This document shows, piece by piece, positions 14,836-23,718 of a stretch of 30,532 bases of DNA. This DNA comes from a virus: IMG/VR virus record IMGVR_UViG_3300020401_000061, positions 1 through 30,532 of that record; one strand, written 5' to 3'. A model generated the notes under the pieces. It was given only the letters and a program-made list of their open reading frames with translations. It was not told the DNA's origin and ran no database searches. The position numbers and the translations under genes are program-made. Position 1 is the stretch's first letter; each line of letters begins with the position of its first letter.

Positions 14836-17800
14836 TTTTTTATTAGATATTGGATACTTCCCTACTGGATTAGCAGAAACACAAGAGTTTGTACCAAGTC
14901 AAAATATCTCACCTACATTTTGGGAAACAACACAAGCACAACTTGGCTTTAATTACGACAGTCAAATAGAAGCATTCAAAGAAGACCTTGAGTTTGATAC
15001 AAAAGGCATTGCTCGACCAGCAGCATATCTATTTGGATTAGCTGGTACAGTTCCACCAATGTTAGGACAGCCAGAAGATTTTGACCAGTTCAAAGTTTTG
15101 GAAGATATAAAGAATGCACCACCAGTTCCATTTGACCCAGATTTCAATCCATTCGACCAAGAGTTGATTGCTGGATATGAGGAACATGCAGATTACTTTG
15201 CAGATGCAAAAAACTTAGAGCATTTTAATTTTAAGAAAAGAGTTATTGATGAAAATATAAAACGTAGAGAGGTAATTAGATTATCTGGATTCTTTCAAAA
15301 CTTAGGTGCAGCATTCTTTGACCCAATCAATTTTATAGCATTACCTTTTGGTGGTCCAACTGTTGGCATGGCAAGGTCAGCAGTTCGAGTAGGTGCTGGT
15401 ACTGGTGTAATAGTTGCTGCTCAAGAAGCAACAAGATATCCATTTGACCCATTAGCAACACCTGGAGAGGTAGCAACAAGTGTTGCTGCTGCAAGTGTTT
15501 TTGGTGGTATACTTGGTGGTTTTATTGGTATGCCAAGAACTTTACAAGCTAGAAAAGTTAGGCAAACAAGCGACAAGTTTATTAAAGCAGCTCAGAAAAA
15601 TAATGAGGATGTAGATTTTGCTACTCATGCTATGGCAAAGGCACAGGTTGATAACTCAGGACCAAGACCATTAGGTGATGTATTAGCACCTTATAACAAA
15701 GCACAAGTAAATGATGTATTAGCAGAAGCATCAGAGTTATCTGCTGGTATAAGAATGCGTAAAGATTTACTAAGAGGTAATAAGTTTGCTTTGGAAAGAT
15801 TAGCAAGGGATGCTGGTGATACTGTAAAAGATTTTACTGTAAGACTCAAAGACGAGATTGATGACCTTACGCAAAGACAAAAAGAAAATTCTAATGTTCA
15901 GCGAAATAAAATATTTAAAGATTCAAGAAAGCTTGCAGAAGGTAAAATTACAGAAATAAAAATTGGTGGCAAGATATATAAAAATGATGAAATTGAAGGT
16001 CTTGCAAGCAAAGACCAGATTATGGGTAACAAAAAACTATATGAAAATGTTTTACCAAAACTTAAAACGACTCTTGTTAAATTAGATAAAAAATTAAAAA
16101 TAACAAAAAATAAATTTATAAAAGATAATAATCTTTTATTTGGACCTAATACAGACCAGCGTTTTAATCCTAAAAATGAAGGTCATCAAATACAACTTGA
16201 TGGCTATATAAATAGTGAAACTTTAAATGCTAAAGAAGTAAAAACAATTCAAGGTTCTATACAAGCAACAAAGAATAGAATAGATGAAATATCAAATAGA
16301 CAAGCAGATAATAATGTTGCTTTAAGAAATAGACGTAGAGCAATTGATAAGCAGAGTGAACTTTTAGACTTTGACCGGAACACATATATAAATAGCCCAT
16401 TATTTAAGTTTGTTCCTACTCCTATAAAATCTTTACTCTTTGATAAGACAGCTACTGGTACAGCAAAGTATGCATTGCTCAAGATAGGGCATGATAGTGG
16501 CATTGGTCTTGAGATGGTCAAAAGAGGATTGAAGCTAGGCAGCAGTATTTTTCAAAGAAGAAAAACACATGATGGTAAGATATATGATTTTATTCTTACT
16601 ATGAGAAGTTTCTATTTAAGAAGTGTTGGTATGAGTGATTTGAGGGCTACTGGATTATTTTCTATGGAACAAGTTGAGTGGCAAAAACTATATCAAAGTG
16701 CAACTCGTAGAATGGGTGGTGGGTATGTAAAAAGTGAACAAGAGTTTATGCATGATGTTGCTGTTAAGTATATGAAAGATGAAAAAGGTGATACTGAATT
16801 TGAGCAAGCAGCAATAGATTATATGAAACAAAAGTTTAAAGATGAACGTATTGAAAAAGAAGGTGTTGGACTTCTAGGTGGTACAGATTTTTTTAAGAGC
16901 TTGTTAGAAAATAAAAAATTAGATTTAGAAAACAGAATACCAAAAAGAGATAAGTATGTTAATGAGCTTAAGAAGCTCGAGCATTATTCAAATCCAAAGC
17001 TAGGGACAAAAGAAGACCCATATCTTTATCATGGATTTAATTTAAAAAGTGTTCTTGATGACCCAAGTGATGCAAACAAAACACTTGCTAGTTTCATAGA
17101 TGCTAATGGTAATCTTACTCTGAAACAAACTGGTGATGATTTAGTTGGTGATAAACAAGTTGGTCTATCTATGTCAGAAACTTTTGCTGGAGCAAGAGAA
17201 TACACATCAGTAAGAAATAAGATTCTTAAAACAAATAATAGACAAGCTATTGGTGATGAGAACTCTTATGTTATTCAAATAAAAAAGTCTGCTTTACAAA
17301 AACGATATGAAACAAAAGGTGAAGCAATGGATGAAGTAGTTATTACTGGTCCAAAAGATATAAGGATAAAAAAAGGTGACTACGAAATTTTTGACTTCAA
17401 AAGTAAAGCAGCAAAAAGGGCTCGAGATGAAGGGTATATATCTAATTATGAACCATTCTTAGATAAGATACCAAAATATTATAAAGAACGTATACCACAA
17501 CTTAAGTCATATATAGCCAATTATGAAGAACGCATCAATGGTTTGAAAGATGAAGTCAATGAGCTGATTACACGAATTAAAGAACTAGAAGAATCAAAAG
17601 CATTTGGTAAAGAGTATCTTGATGATAACTTTTTTCCAAGAAACTTTGATGCACAAAAGATAAGACAAAACCAAGATAGGTTTATCAACATTCTCACCAC
17701 AGAGTTAATGAAAACAAAGTATAGATTTAATAATAAAAACAAAGGTAAAAAAGGTAACATGAGTGAAGCTGATGCAAGAGCATTGGCAGAGCAGACTACA

Positions 17801-19438
17801 AGAAGAATATTACATGAAGAAGAACCAAAGGTAGATGAAATATTTGTAGGTGTAGGTGTATCAAAACATTTAAAAGGCAGAGTTCTTGATATACCAAATA
17901 GTAAACTAATAGACTTTATTCACACGAATCCTACTGCTGTGTATAAAAAGTATGTGCAGTCAACTGCTGGTCTTGTTGAGTTCAAACGAGAGTTTGGAAT
18001 ATTTAAAGATATAAATAATATACGAGATGATATCTTTGATTCTGCTATTGAAGCTGGACACACTATTGCTGATGCACAAAGACATTTTATGAATGTACGT
18101 TTTATGTATGACAGAGTTGTTACTGGCAGATTGCATGAGAATCCTTACACATTTACTAAAAAGGTTGTGAATGTTGTTAGAAGTGGAGCGCAGCTCAATT
18201 TTCTTGGTAGTGTTATTTATTCTACTATGGCTGAACCAGCAACTATTATGATGAATCATGGAGTTGGTCGAACTCTTTATGGATTGCTGCAAGTGCTTGG
18301 ACCAAATAAAGAACTAAGAAGAACAATAGATAATATTGGTAAAGCTGGCGAAGCCATAGACCTTACACTTGGTTCTTCAAATAATAGATTTGTAAGTGAA
18401 ATGCAGATGAACTCTATGGGTGACCACTTCTTAGATAAAACAAAAAATGTATTTTACATAATGAATGGTTTGACTCCAGTTACAACTGCTTTGAAAAGAT
18501 TAGATGGTATATTGCGTATTGACCATTTTATATCTGCTGCAAATAGGTGGCATAAGGGAGAAGCTACTGCTTTTGATAAAAAATATTTACTTAGATATAA
18601 TATAAATAAAGCTGATGCTGATAAAATTGGTGAGCTTGTAGATAAAAAAATTATTACCAAACATCAAGAAGGTGACAAAGGTTTGTTTCTCGGTGATTTT
18701 GATGAATGGGGTGATGAAGCATTAGTTGATAATTTTAAGTCTGCATTATCTAGTGGTATTCTTAATACTATTTTGATGGGTACTCCAGCAGATAAACCAA
18801 AGATTGTAGATGGTTTGGTTTTTTTGCGTACATCTACTGTAAACAAAGCTGGATTAGGTGGTTTATTTAAAGAGAGTAAAGACTATCCAGGCTATGTTAA
18901 ATTTGATATTCCAATTCTTGGATTGCCTTTCCAATTCTTCTCATATTCTTTTGCTGCTCTGAATAAAGTTACTGCATCTATTGCTCAAGGAACTGTAAAG
19001 AGTAGAGTAATGGCACCAATTATTGGTATTGGATTAGCTTACATGGCATTAAGTATGAGAAAACCTGATTATGTTTGGGATAATATGGAGATACAAGATA
19101 AGATGGCACAATCCATAGAGTATTCCGGTATTGCTGCAATATATATGGATTTATTTTATGAATCACTACATACAATTCTAGCTGTTAATGGTGTTAATAT
19201 TACTGGTGGATTTCTTAGCCCTAAATATAAGGATACTCCACATGAAGCATTGATAGGTATTCTTGGAGCTGGTCCAAGTCATTCATTAAGTGTTGTTCAT
19301 GCTATACATGAGATGATAGCTGGTGATTTTGGTAAAGGAGCTGGTGATATGCTTAAGTTAGCTCCATTTGCTGGACTGCCATATATTAGAAATCATGTAA
19401 AAGACATAGCTTATGTGCTTGATGAGAAGTTTGACTAA
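14822..19438 (+). CDS. Giant internal virion protein, T7 gp16-like, with an ART-like segment
   Basis: A 1538-residue protein (T7 gp16 is 1318) at the gp16 position, expected to be ejected into the cell and to line the DNA channel. Hydrophobic segments occur near residues 150-240 (GAAFFDPINFIALPFGGPT, VAAASVFGGILGGFIGMP) and near the C-terminus (LGLPFQFFSYSFAALNK, RVMAPIIGIGLAYMALSM). No lytic transglycosylase motif like the one at the start of T7 gp16 is seen. Residues of about 733-855 resemble an ADP-ribosyltransferase fold: LYHG with H737, GLSMSETFAGAREY with Y794, and E838 in DEVVITG. The gp16-like role rests on synteny; the ART reading is inference. Confidence 0.8.
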   Translation: MVKTNFLLDIGYFPTGLAETQEFVPSQNISPTFWETTQAQLGFNYDSQIEAFKEDLEFDTKGIARPAAYLFGLAGTVPPMLGQPEDFDQFKVLEDIKNAPPVPFDPDFNPFDQELIAGYEEHADYFADAKNLEHFNFKKRVIDENIKRREVIRLSGFFQNLGAAFFDPINFIALPFGGPTVGMARSAVRVGAGTGVIVAAQEATRYPFDPLATPGEVATSVAAASVFGGILGGFIGMPRTLQARKVRQTSDKFIKAAQKNNEDVDFATHAMAKAQVDNSGPRPLGDVLAPYNKAQVNDVLAEASELSAGIRMRKDLLRGNKFALERLARDAGDTVKDFTVRLKDEIDDLTQRQKENSNVQRNKIFKDSRKLAEGKITEIKIGGKIYKNDEIEGLASKDQIMGNKKLYENVLPKLKTTLVKLDKKLKITKNKFIKDNNLLFGPNTDQRFNPKNEGHQIQLDGYINSETLNAKEVKTIQGSIQATKNRIDEISNRQADNNVALRNRRRAIDKQSELLDFDRNTYINSPLFKFVPTPIKSLLFDKTATGTAKYALLKIGHDSGIGLEMVKRGLKLGSSIFQRRKTHDGKIYDFILTMRSFYLRSVGMSDLRATGLFSMEQVEWQKLYQSATRRMGGGYVKSEQEFMHDVAVKYMKDEKGDTEFEQAAIDYMKQKFKDERIEKEGVGLLGGTDFFKSLLENKKLDLENRIPKRDKYVNELKKLEHYSNPKLGTKEDPYLYHGFNLKSVLDDPSDANKTLASFIDANGNLTLKQTGDDLVGDKQVGLSMSETFAGAREYTSVRNKILKTNNRQAIGDENSYVIQIKKSALQKRYETKGEAMDEVVITGPKDIRIKKGDYEIFDFKSKAAKRARDEGYISNYEPFLDKIPKYYKERIPQLKSYIANYEERINGLKDEVNELITRIKELEESKAFGKEYLDDNFFPRNFDAQKIRQNQDRFINILTTELMKTKYRFNNKNKGKKGNMSEADARALAEQTTRRILHEEEPKVDEIFVGVGVSKHLKGRVLDIPNSKLIDFIHTNPTAVYKKYVQSTAGLVEFKREFGIFKDINNIRDDIFDSAIEAGHTIADAQRHFMNVRFMYDRVVTGRLHENPYTFTKKVVNVVRSGAQLNFLGSVIYSTMAEPATIMMNHGVGRTLYGLLQVLGPNKELRRTIDNIGKAGEAIDLTLGSSNNRFVSEMQMNSMGDHFLDKTKNVFYIMNGLTPVTTALKRLDGILRIDHFISAANRWHKGEATAFDKKYLLRYNINKADADKIGELVDKKIITKHQEGDKGLFLGDFDEWGDEALVDNFKSALSSGILNTILMGTPADKPKIVDGLVFLRTSTVNKAGLGGLFKESKDYPGYVKFDIPILGLPFQFFSYSFAALNKVTASIAQGTVKSRVMAPIIGIGLAYMALSMRKPDYVWDNMEIQDKMAQSIEYSGIAAIYMDLFYESLHTILAVNGVNITGGFLSPKYKDTPHEALIGILGAGPSHSLSVVHAIHEMIAGDFGKGAGDMLKLAPFAGLPYIRNHVKDIAYVLDEKFD

Positions 19439-19465
19439 AATTAAAAAAGAAAGTAGAGTTTCGTT

Positions 19466-21694
19466 ATGACCATATCAGTATCAAATAATACACCAAGAGT
19501 GTCATATTCGGTTGCTCAAGGGCAAACACAGACCTCTTTTACAGTAAATTTTGAGTTCTTTGCAGCAGCAGACCTGAATGTATTTGTAGACAATGTGTTA
19601 AAAACAATCACCACTCACTACACAGTATCAGGTGGCAATGGTTCAACAGGAACAGTTGCCATGAGTGTAACAGGAGCAAGTGGTGGGTCAACTGTAGTCA
19701 TAACAAGGGACATAGCTCTTGAAAGAACAACAGACTTTCCAGTTTCTGGTGCATTTAATATATCTTCTCTAAATACAGAGTTAGATAAACTAGTTGCAAT
19801 AGATGCTGATGTTGATGATACGATTGGAAGGTCAATAAGATTACAAGATTCTGATGCTGCTGCATCTATGGAGCTACCTCTCAAAGCAGCAAGAGTAGGT
19901 ACAGTTATGGCTTTCAATGCTACTTCTGGTGCTGTTGAAGCTGGACCAAGTATTTCTTCCGTAGCGACTGTAGCAACGCAGTCAGCCAACATAAATACTG
20001 TTGCTGGTATAAGTGCAAATGTAACGACTGTGGCTGGTATACACGCAAATGTGACCACTGTAGCTGGTATATCAAGCAATGTTACGACAGTTGCTGGAGT
20101 TTCTAGTAATGTAACGACAGTTGCTGGTATTCACGCTAACGTCACAACAGTTGCTGGCATAGCTAGTGATGTTACAGCTGTTGCTGGCATCTCAAGTGAT
20201 GTAGCTGCTGTTGAAAATATCAAAGCAAATGTTACAACTGTTGCTGGGATTGCAAGTAACGTAACTACTGTTGCTGGAATAGCATCAAATGTAACAAGCG
20301 TAGCTAATATAGCATCAAATGTGACTACAGTTGCTGGCATAAATACAACGCATTTATCTAATGTGTCTGGTGTTGCTTCTAATGTTGCTCTTCTTGGTAC
20401 TTCTGATGCAGTATCTGACCTCAATACTTTGGCGGCAATCTCAAGTGATATAACATCTTTGGCAAATTCTCTTGAGAAGACGTATACAGTTACTGTTGCT
20501 AATGTAGGTGGCTCGAATGTTTTTGTTCTCGATGGTAGTAACTATCCAGCTATCGAGATGTTTAGAGGTAATACTTATATTTTTAATTTAAATGATGCTA
20601 CCAACGATGGTCATCCACTAGTATTTAAGAACGGAAGTTCTGCGTATGAAACTGGTGTTACATATTTTCTTAATGGTTCTACAGCATCACAATCAGACTT
20701 TGTAAATGTCACAACATTTAATGCTGGTCGAAACTCTGGTGATAGAAAAGTACAGATAGAAGTTGCTACTTCTGCTCCTTCTTCTGGATTGAGATACTAC
20801 TGCTATGTGCATGGTAATGCAATGGGTAATACAATCACAGTCAAGGATAGTAATATATCTCTTGTTGCTGGTTCGATTGCAAATGTAAACTCCGTCGGTG
20901 GTGGTTTAACAAATGTAAATACAGTTGCTGGTGCAATAGCGAATGTAAATACTGTTGCGACTAATGTATCTGGTGTAAATAGTTTTGCTGAAAGATATAG
21001 AGTTGGTTCTTCTGAGCCTACTTCAAGTCTTGATGCTGGCGATTTATTTTTTAATACATCAACAAATGAACTGAGAGCATATAATGGTAGTTCGTTCCAA
21101 GCAACTTCTCCTTCTGCTTCTGACCAAAATAATATAAATATTGTTGCTGGTGAAATAACTGCACAGGAAGATTTAGGTTCTATTGCTAATCCTGTGTCTA
21201 CAAGTTCTGGTAATAATATAAATACTGTGGGTCAAGCTATTGCTAATGTAAATACAGTTGCTGGAATATCTGCAAATGTAACCACAGTCGCTGGTATTTC
21301 TTCTAATGTAACATCAGTTGCTGCAATTGCATCTAATGTAACAACAGTTGCAAGTAATATTTCTGGGTTAAATAGTTTTGCTGAGAGATATCGTGTGGCA
21401 AGTTCTGCACCAACCAGTTCTCTTGATGCTGGTGACTTATACTTCAATACAACAGCCAATACTCTGAATTACTATAATGGTTCATCATTTGTGCCAGTTG
21501 TTGCTGGTGCAATGACATCTCTTTTAGTAGATACATCTCCACAACTGGGTGGCAATCTTGACGTAAATGGTCAAAGTATTGTATCTGCATCTAATGGAGA
21601 TATAACTATTGCACCTAATGGTGCTGGAGAGATAAATTTAAATGGTACTGTCAATACTGACAACTTAACAATAGACTTTGGGAGTATAGCATAA
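19466..21694 (+). CDS. Tail fibre with T7 gp17-type N-terminus, decapeptide repeats and cupredoxin-like domain
   Basis: A 742-residue fibre (T7 gp17 is 553). Residues 1 to about 140 are the T7-type attachment domain (VSYSVAQGQTQTSFTVNFEF, IALERTTDFPVSG, LNTELDKLVAIDADV). Residues 173-292 are twelve ten-residue repeats of the form SNVTTVAGIA. Residues 338-461 resemble a cupredoxin, with H383 in DGHPLVF and C446, H449 and M453 in YYCYVHGNAMG. Two 39-residue modules starting FAERYRV follow, sharing 30 identical residues, separated by more VTTVAG repeats. The end carries NGDITIAPNGAGEINLNG, shared with many phage fibres. The last base overlaps the next gene. Confidence 0.9.
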   Translation: MTISVSNNTPRVSYSVAQGQTQTSFTVNFEFFAAADLNVFVDNVLKTITTHYTVSGGNGSTGTVAMSVTGASGGSTVVITRDIALERTTDFPVSGAFNISSLNTELDKLVAIDADVDDTIGRSIRLQDSDAAASMELPLKAARVGTVMAFNATSGAVEAGPSISSVATVATQSANINTVAGISANVTTVAGIHANVTTVAGISSNVTTVAGVSSNVTTVAGIHANVTTVAGIASDVTAVAGISSDVAAVENIKANVTTVAGIASNVTTVAGIASNVTSVANIASNVTTVAGINTTHLSNVSGVASNVALLGTSDAVSDLNTLAAISSDITSLANSLEKTYTVTVANVGGSNVFVLDGSNYPAIEMFRGNTYIFNLNDATNDGHPLVFKNGSSAYETGVTYFLNGSTASQSDFVNVTTFNAGRNSGDRKVQIEVATSAPSSGLRYYCYVHGNAMGNTITVKDSNISLVAGSIANVNSVGGGLTNVNTVAGAIANVNTVATNVSGVNSFAERYRVGSSEPTSSLDAGDLFFNTSTNELRAYNGSSFQATSPSASDQNNINIVAGEITAQEDLGSIANPVSTSSGNNINTVGQAIANVNTVAGISANVTTVAGISSNVTSVAAIASNVTTVASNISGLNSFAERYRVASSAPTSSLDAGDLYFNTTANTLNYYNGSSFVPVVAGAMTSLLVDTSPQLGGNLDVNGQSIVSASNGDITIAPNGAGEINLNGTVNTDNLTIDFGSIA
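19982..20341 (+). repeat. Twelve tandem 30-base coding repeats in the tail fibre
   Basis: The DNA encodes twelve consecutive decapeptides of consensus [SAH]-[AS]-N-V-T-T-V-A-G-I (residues 173-292) without insertions or deletions. Codons vary between copies, so the array is old or kept at the protein level. Single further copies occur near 20870-20965 and 21233-21358. Such short hydrophobic-polar periods fit a trimeric fibre shaft (coiled coil or triple beta spiral). It is not a CRISPR array. Confidence 0.9.
20984..21493 (+). repeat. Duplicated 117-base fibre module
   Basis: Two in-frame copies at 20984-21100 and 21377-21493 each encode 39 residues beginning FAERYRV and including PTSSLDAGDL and YNGSSF; 30 of 39 residues are identical. 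The 276 bases between them hold more VTTVAG-type repeats. The duplication suggests fibre length evolved by module copying. Confidence 0.85.
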
Positions 21695-22668
21695 TGGCAA
21701 AACTTTTAAAATTAAGGGGTGGCACAACTTCCCAACATAGTTCTTTTACTGGTGCTGACAGAGAAGTTACAGTTGACACAGATAAAGAAACATTAGTTGT
21801 GCATAATGGCTCACAAGCTGGTGGATTTCCATTAGCAAGAGCTGATGGTTCTGGTACATCGAACTTTACAATCACTGGCGAACTCGATTGTGCAACGCTG
21901 GATGTAAGTGGTGATGCTGATATAGACGGTACACTTGAAGCTGATGCAATAACAATCGGTGGCACAGCAATAGCATCTGTTCTTAGTCCTGTAGCTGGTA
22001 GCTCAAGCATTGTTACAACTGGTGCTTTGGATAGTGGCTCTATTACAAGTGGCTTTGGAAATATCGATGTTGGGTCATCGTCTGTAACTGCGAATGGTGG
22101 TGTTGTTGTTGATAACATCACAATAGATGGAACAGAGATAGATTTGTCCTCTGGTAATTTAACTATAGATGTTGCTGGAGATATTATTCTTGATGCTGAC
22201 GGAAACAAAGTTAAATTTTCAGATGGTGGAACAGAAATAGGTATGTTTCAAAATTCAAGTTCTGATTTTGTAATCGAATCAAGGGTTCAAGATAAAGACA
22301 TCAAATTATCTGGAAATGATGGTGGCTCTGGTATAACAGCACTCACACTCGATATGTCTGAAGCTGGTGCTGCAACATTTAATAACAACGTAACTGCTTT
22401 TTCTGATGAAAGACTTAAAGATAATATTGAAACTCTTGATGGTGGATTGTCAAAGATATTAAGCATGAGAGGTGTAACATATACTAGAGATGGTAAAGAT
22501 AATGTTGGTGTCATAGCACAAGAAGTAGAAAAAGTTATACCACAAATTGTAAAAACTGCTGATGATGAAATGGGAACAAAGTCTGTAGATTACAGTAGGA
22601 TTACTGCTGTGTTAATTGAAGCAGTTAAAGAACTTACAAAAAGGGTTGAAGAGCTGGAGAACAAATAA
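21694..22668 (+). CDS. Tail fibre with S74 intramolecular chaperone domain
   Basis: A 324-residue fibre. The start LLKLRGGTTSQHSSFTGADR with TVDTDKETLVVHNGS is a common N-terminal fibre module in marine phages. The middle is a beta-strand repeat region (GDADIDGTLEADAITIGGTA). Residues of about 235-324 form a peptidase S74 chaperone domain: FSDERLKDNIETL, GVIAQEVEKVIPQIV, DYSRITAVLIEAVKEL. S237 and K242 fit the Ser-Lys pair, five apart, that cuts just before the serine in endosialidase-type fibres. Mature fibre would be residues 1-236, with an 88-residue chaperone released. It is coupled to both neighbours by TAATG overlaps. Confidence 0.92.
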   Translation: MAKLLKLRGGTTSQHSSFTGADREVTVDTDKETLVVHNGSQAGGFPLARADGSGTSNFTITGELDCATLDVSGDADIDGTLEADAITIGGTAIASVLSPVAGSSSIVTTGALDSGSITSGFGNIDVGSSSVTANGGVVVDNITIDGTEIDLSSGNLTIDVAGDIILDADGNKVKFSDGGTEIGMFQNSSSDFVIESRVQDKDIKLSGNDGGSGITALTLDMSEAGAATFNNNVTAFSDERLKDNIETLDGGLSKILSMRGVTYTRDGKDNVGVIAQEVEKVIPQIVKTADDEMGTKSVDYSRITAVLIEAVKELTKRVEELENK

Positions 22669-23714
22669 TGGCACTACAATCAAGTGGAGCAATAAGTCTT
22701 AATGATATGCACGTTGAGGTTGATGGTACAAGTGGTACAACTTGCTCTATAAATGATAGTGATATTAGAGGTCTTATCGATAAGGCTGATGGTGCGACAA
22801 GTTCATTTAATGAGTTCTATGGTGCCGCTAACATAAAACATATTGTTGCATCTGGTGGCTCAACAACAACATCTGGAAACTACAAGTTTCACTATTTTAC
22901 ATCCTCCGGAACATTTTCAGTCACTCAAGGTGGAGTTGGTGGGTCAGCATACACAACTGTTGACTATATCATTATTGCTGGTGGCGGTGCTGGTGGTCAT
23001 GGTGCTGGAGGAGGTGGTGGCGGTGGTGGTGGTGCTGGTGGCTACCTCACAGGCACATTTACTGCATCTTCAACATTAACGAAAACCATCACTGTTGGTG
23101 GGGGTGGTTCAGACTCAGGAGCGAATACTATCCGAGGGGGGAACGGTAGCAATAGCTCTATATCAGGTGTTGCAACGTCCACTGGCGGTGGAGGTGGCGG
23201 TTCAGGTGGTGGCAGTAGCGTCAACGCATACAATAATGGAGCGGCTGGTGGCTCTGGAGGTGGCGCATCTGGTTCTGCTCAAATGTATACTCTCTATGGA
23301 GGAGCTGGAACATCTGGACAAGGTAATAATGGTGGAGGAAAAGTACAGGAACCAAAAGCTGGCGGTGGCGGTGGAGGAAAAGGTGCTGCTGGAGGAGGTG
23401 CCTATGGCGATGCGTCGTATGGCACAGCGGTCAGTGGTGCTGGTGGTTCTGGTTCTTCTACTGGTAGTGCAAACTATAACGGAGCAACAAGAGCTGGTGG
23501 GGGTTCTGGTGGCGCACAGTTTTACGCTACTATTGGTTCTGGAGGAAGTGGCGGTGGTGGTGTAGGAGGACGAACATATCCTAATCAAACCTCACCAACT
23601 TCTGGCTCAACTAATACTGGCAGTGGCGGTGGGGGAGCGAGAAGCGCCCAAGGAACTACTGCTGGTGTTGGTGGTTCAGGGATAGTTATGCTTCGCTATC
23701 AATATCAAGGATAA
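22668..23714 (+). CDS. Glycine-rich tail protein (putative adhesin)
   Basis: A 348-residue protein. Residues 1-55 (LQSSGAISLNDMHVEVDG, INDSDIRGLIDKADG, SSFNEFYGA) form an attachment module recurrent in marine phage tail proteins. A beta segment with FTSSGTFSVTQGG follows, then TVDYIIIAGGGAGG, which opens a Gly-rich domain running to the C-terminus, with long Gly runs interrupted by Ser, Asn and Tyr. Comparable Gly-rich tips bind receptors in T4-like gp38 adhesins; here that role is inferred. The ending GIVMLRYQYQG is typical of the Gly-rich domain family. The GC-rich Gly codons cause long ORFs in other frames and on the other strand, which are not genes. Confidence 0.88.
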   Translation: MALQSSGAISLNDMHVEVDGTSGTTCSINDSDIRGLIDKADGATSSFNEFYGAANIKHIVASGGSTTTSGNYKFHYFTSSGTFSVTQGGVGGSAYTTVDYIIIAGGGAGGHGAGGGGGGGGGAGGYLTGTFTASSTLTKTITVGGGGSDSGANTIRGGNGSNSSISGVATSTGGGGGGSGGGSSVNAYNNGAAGGSGGGASGSAQMYTLYGGAGTSGQGNNGGGKVQEPKAGGGGGGKGAAGGGAYGDASYGTAVSGAGGSGSSTGSANYNGATRAGGGSGGAQFYATIGSGGSGGGGVGGRTYPNQTSPTSGSTNTGSGGGGARSAQGTTAGVGGSGIVMLRYQYQG

Positions 23715-23718
23715 TACG

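Noticed and set aside
17960-18292. 110-codon minus-strand frame inside the giant internal virion gene
   Set aside because: Ser/Ile/Asn-rich antisense frame without ribosome site or family resemblance.
19982-20341. Regular 30-base periodicity that could suggest a CRISPR array
   Set aside because: No identical repeats and no spacers; the period is the codon repeat of a decapeptide in a continuous fibre gene.
19618-20424. Minus-strand frames with repeated PATVVTF-type residues opposite the fibre
   Set aside because: Exact antisense of the VTTVAG repeats; no ribosome sites or independent conservation visible.
23042-23588. Long frames on both strands over the Gly-rich protein gene
   Set aside because: They arise from low-complexity Gly codons (GGT/GGA/GGC), giving Val-, Thr/Ser- or Pro-rich shadows without start signals.
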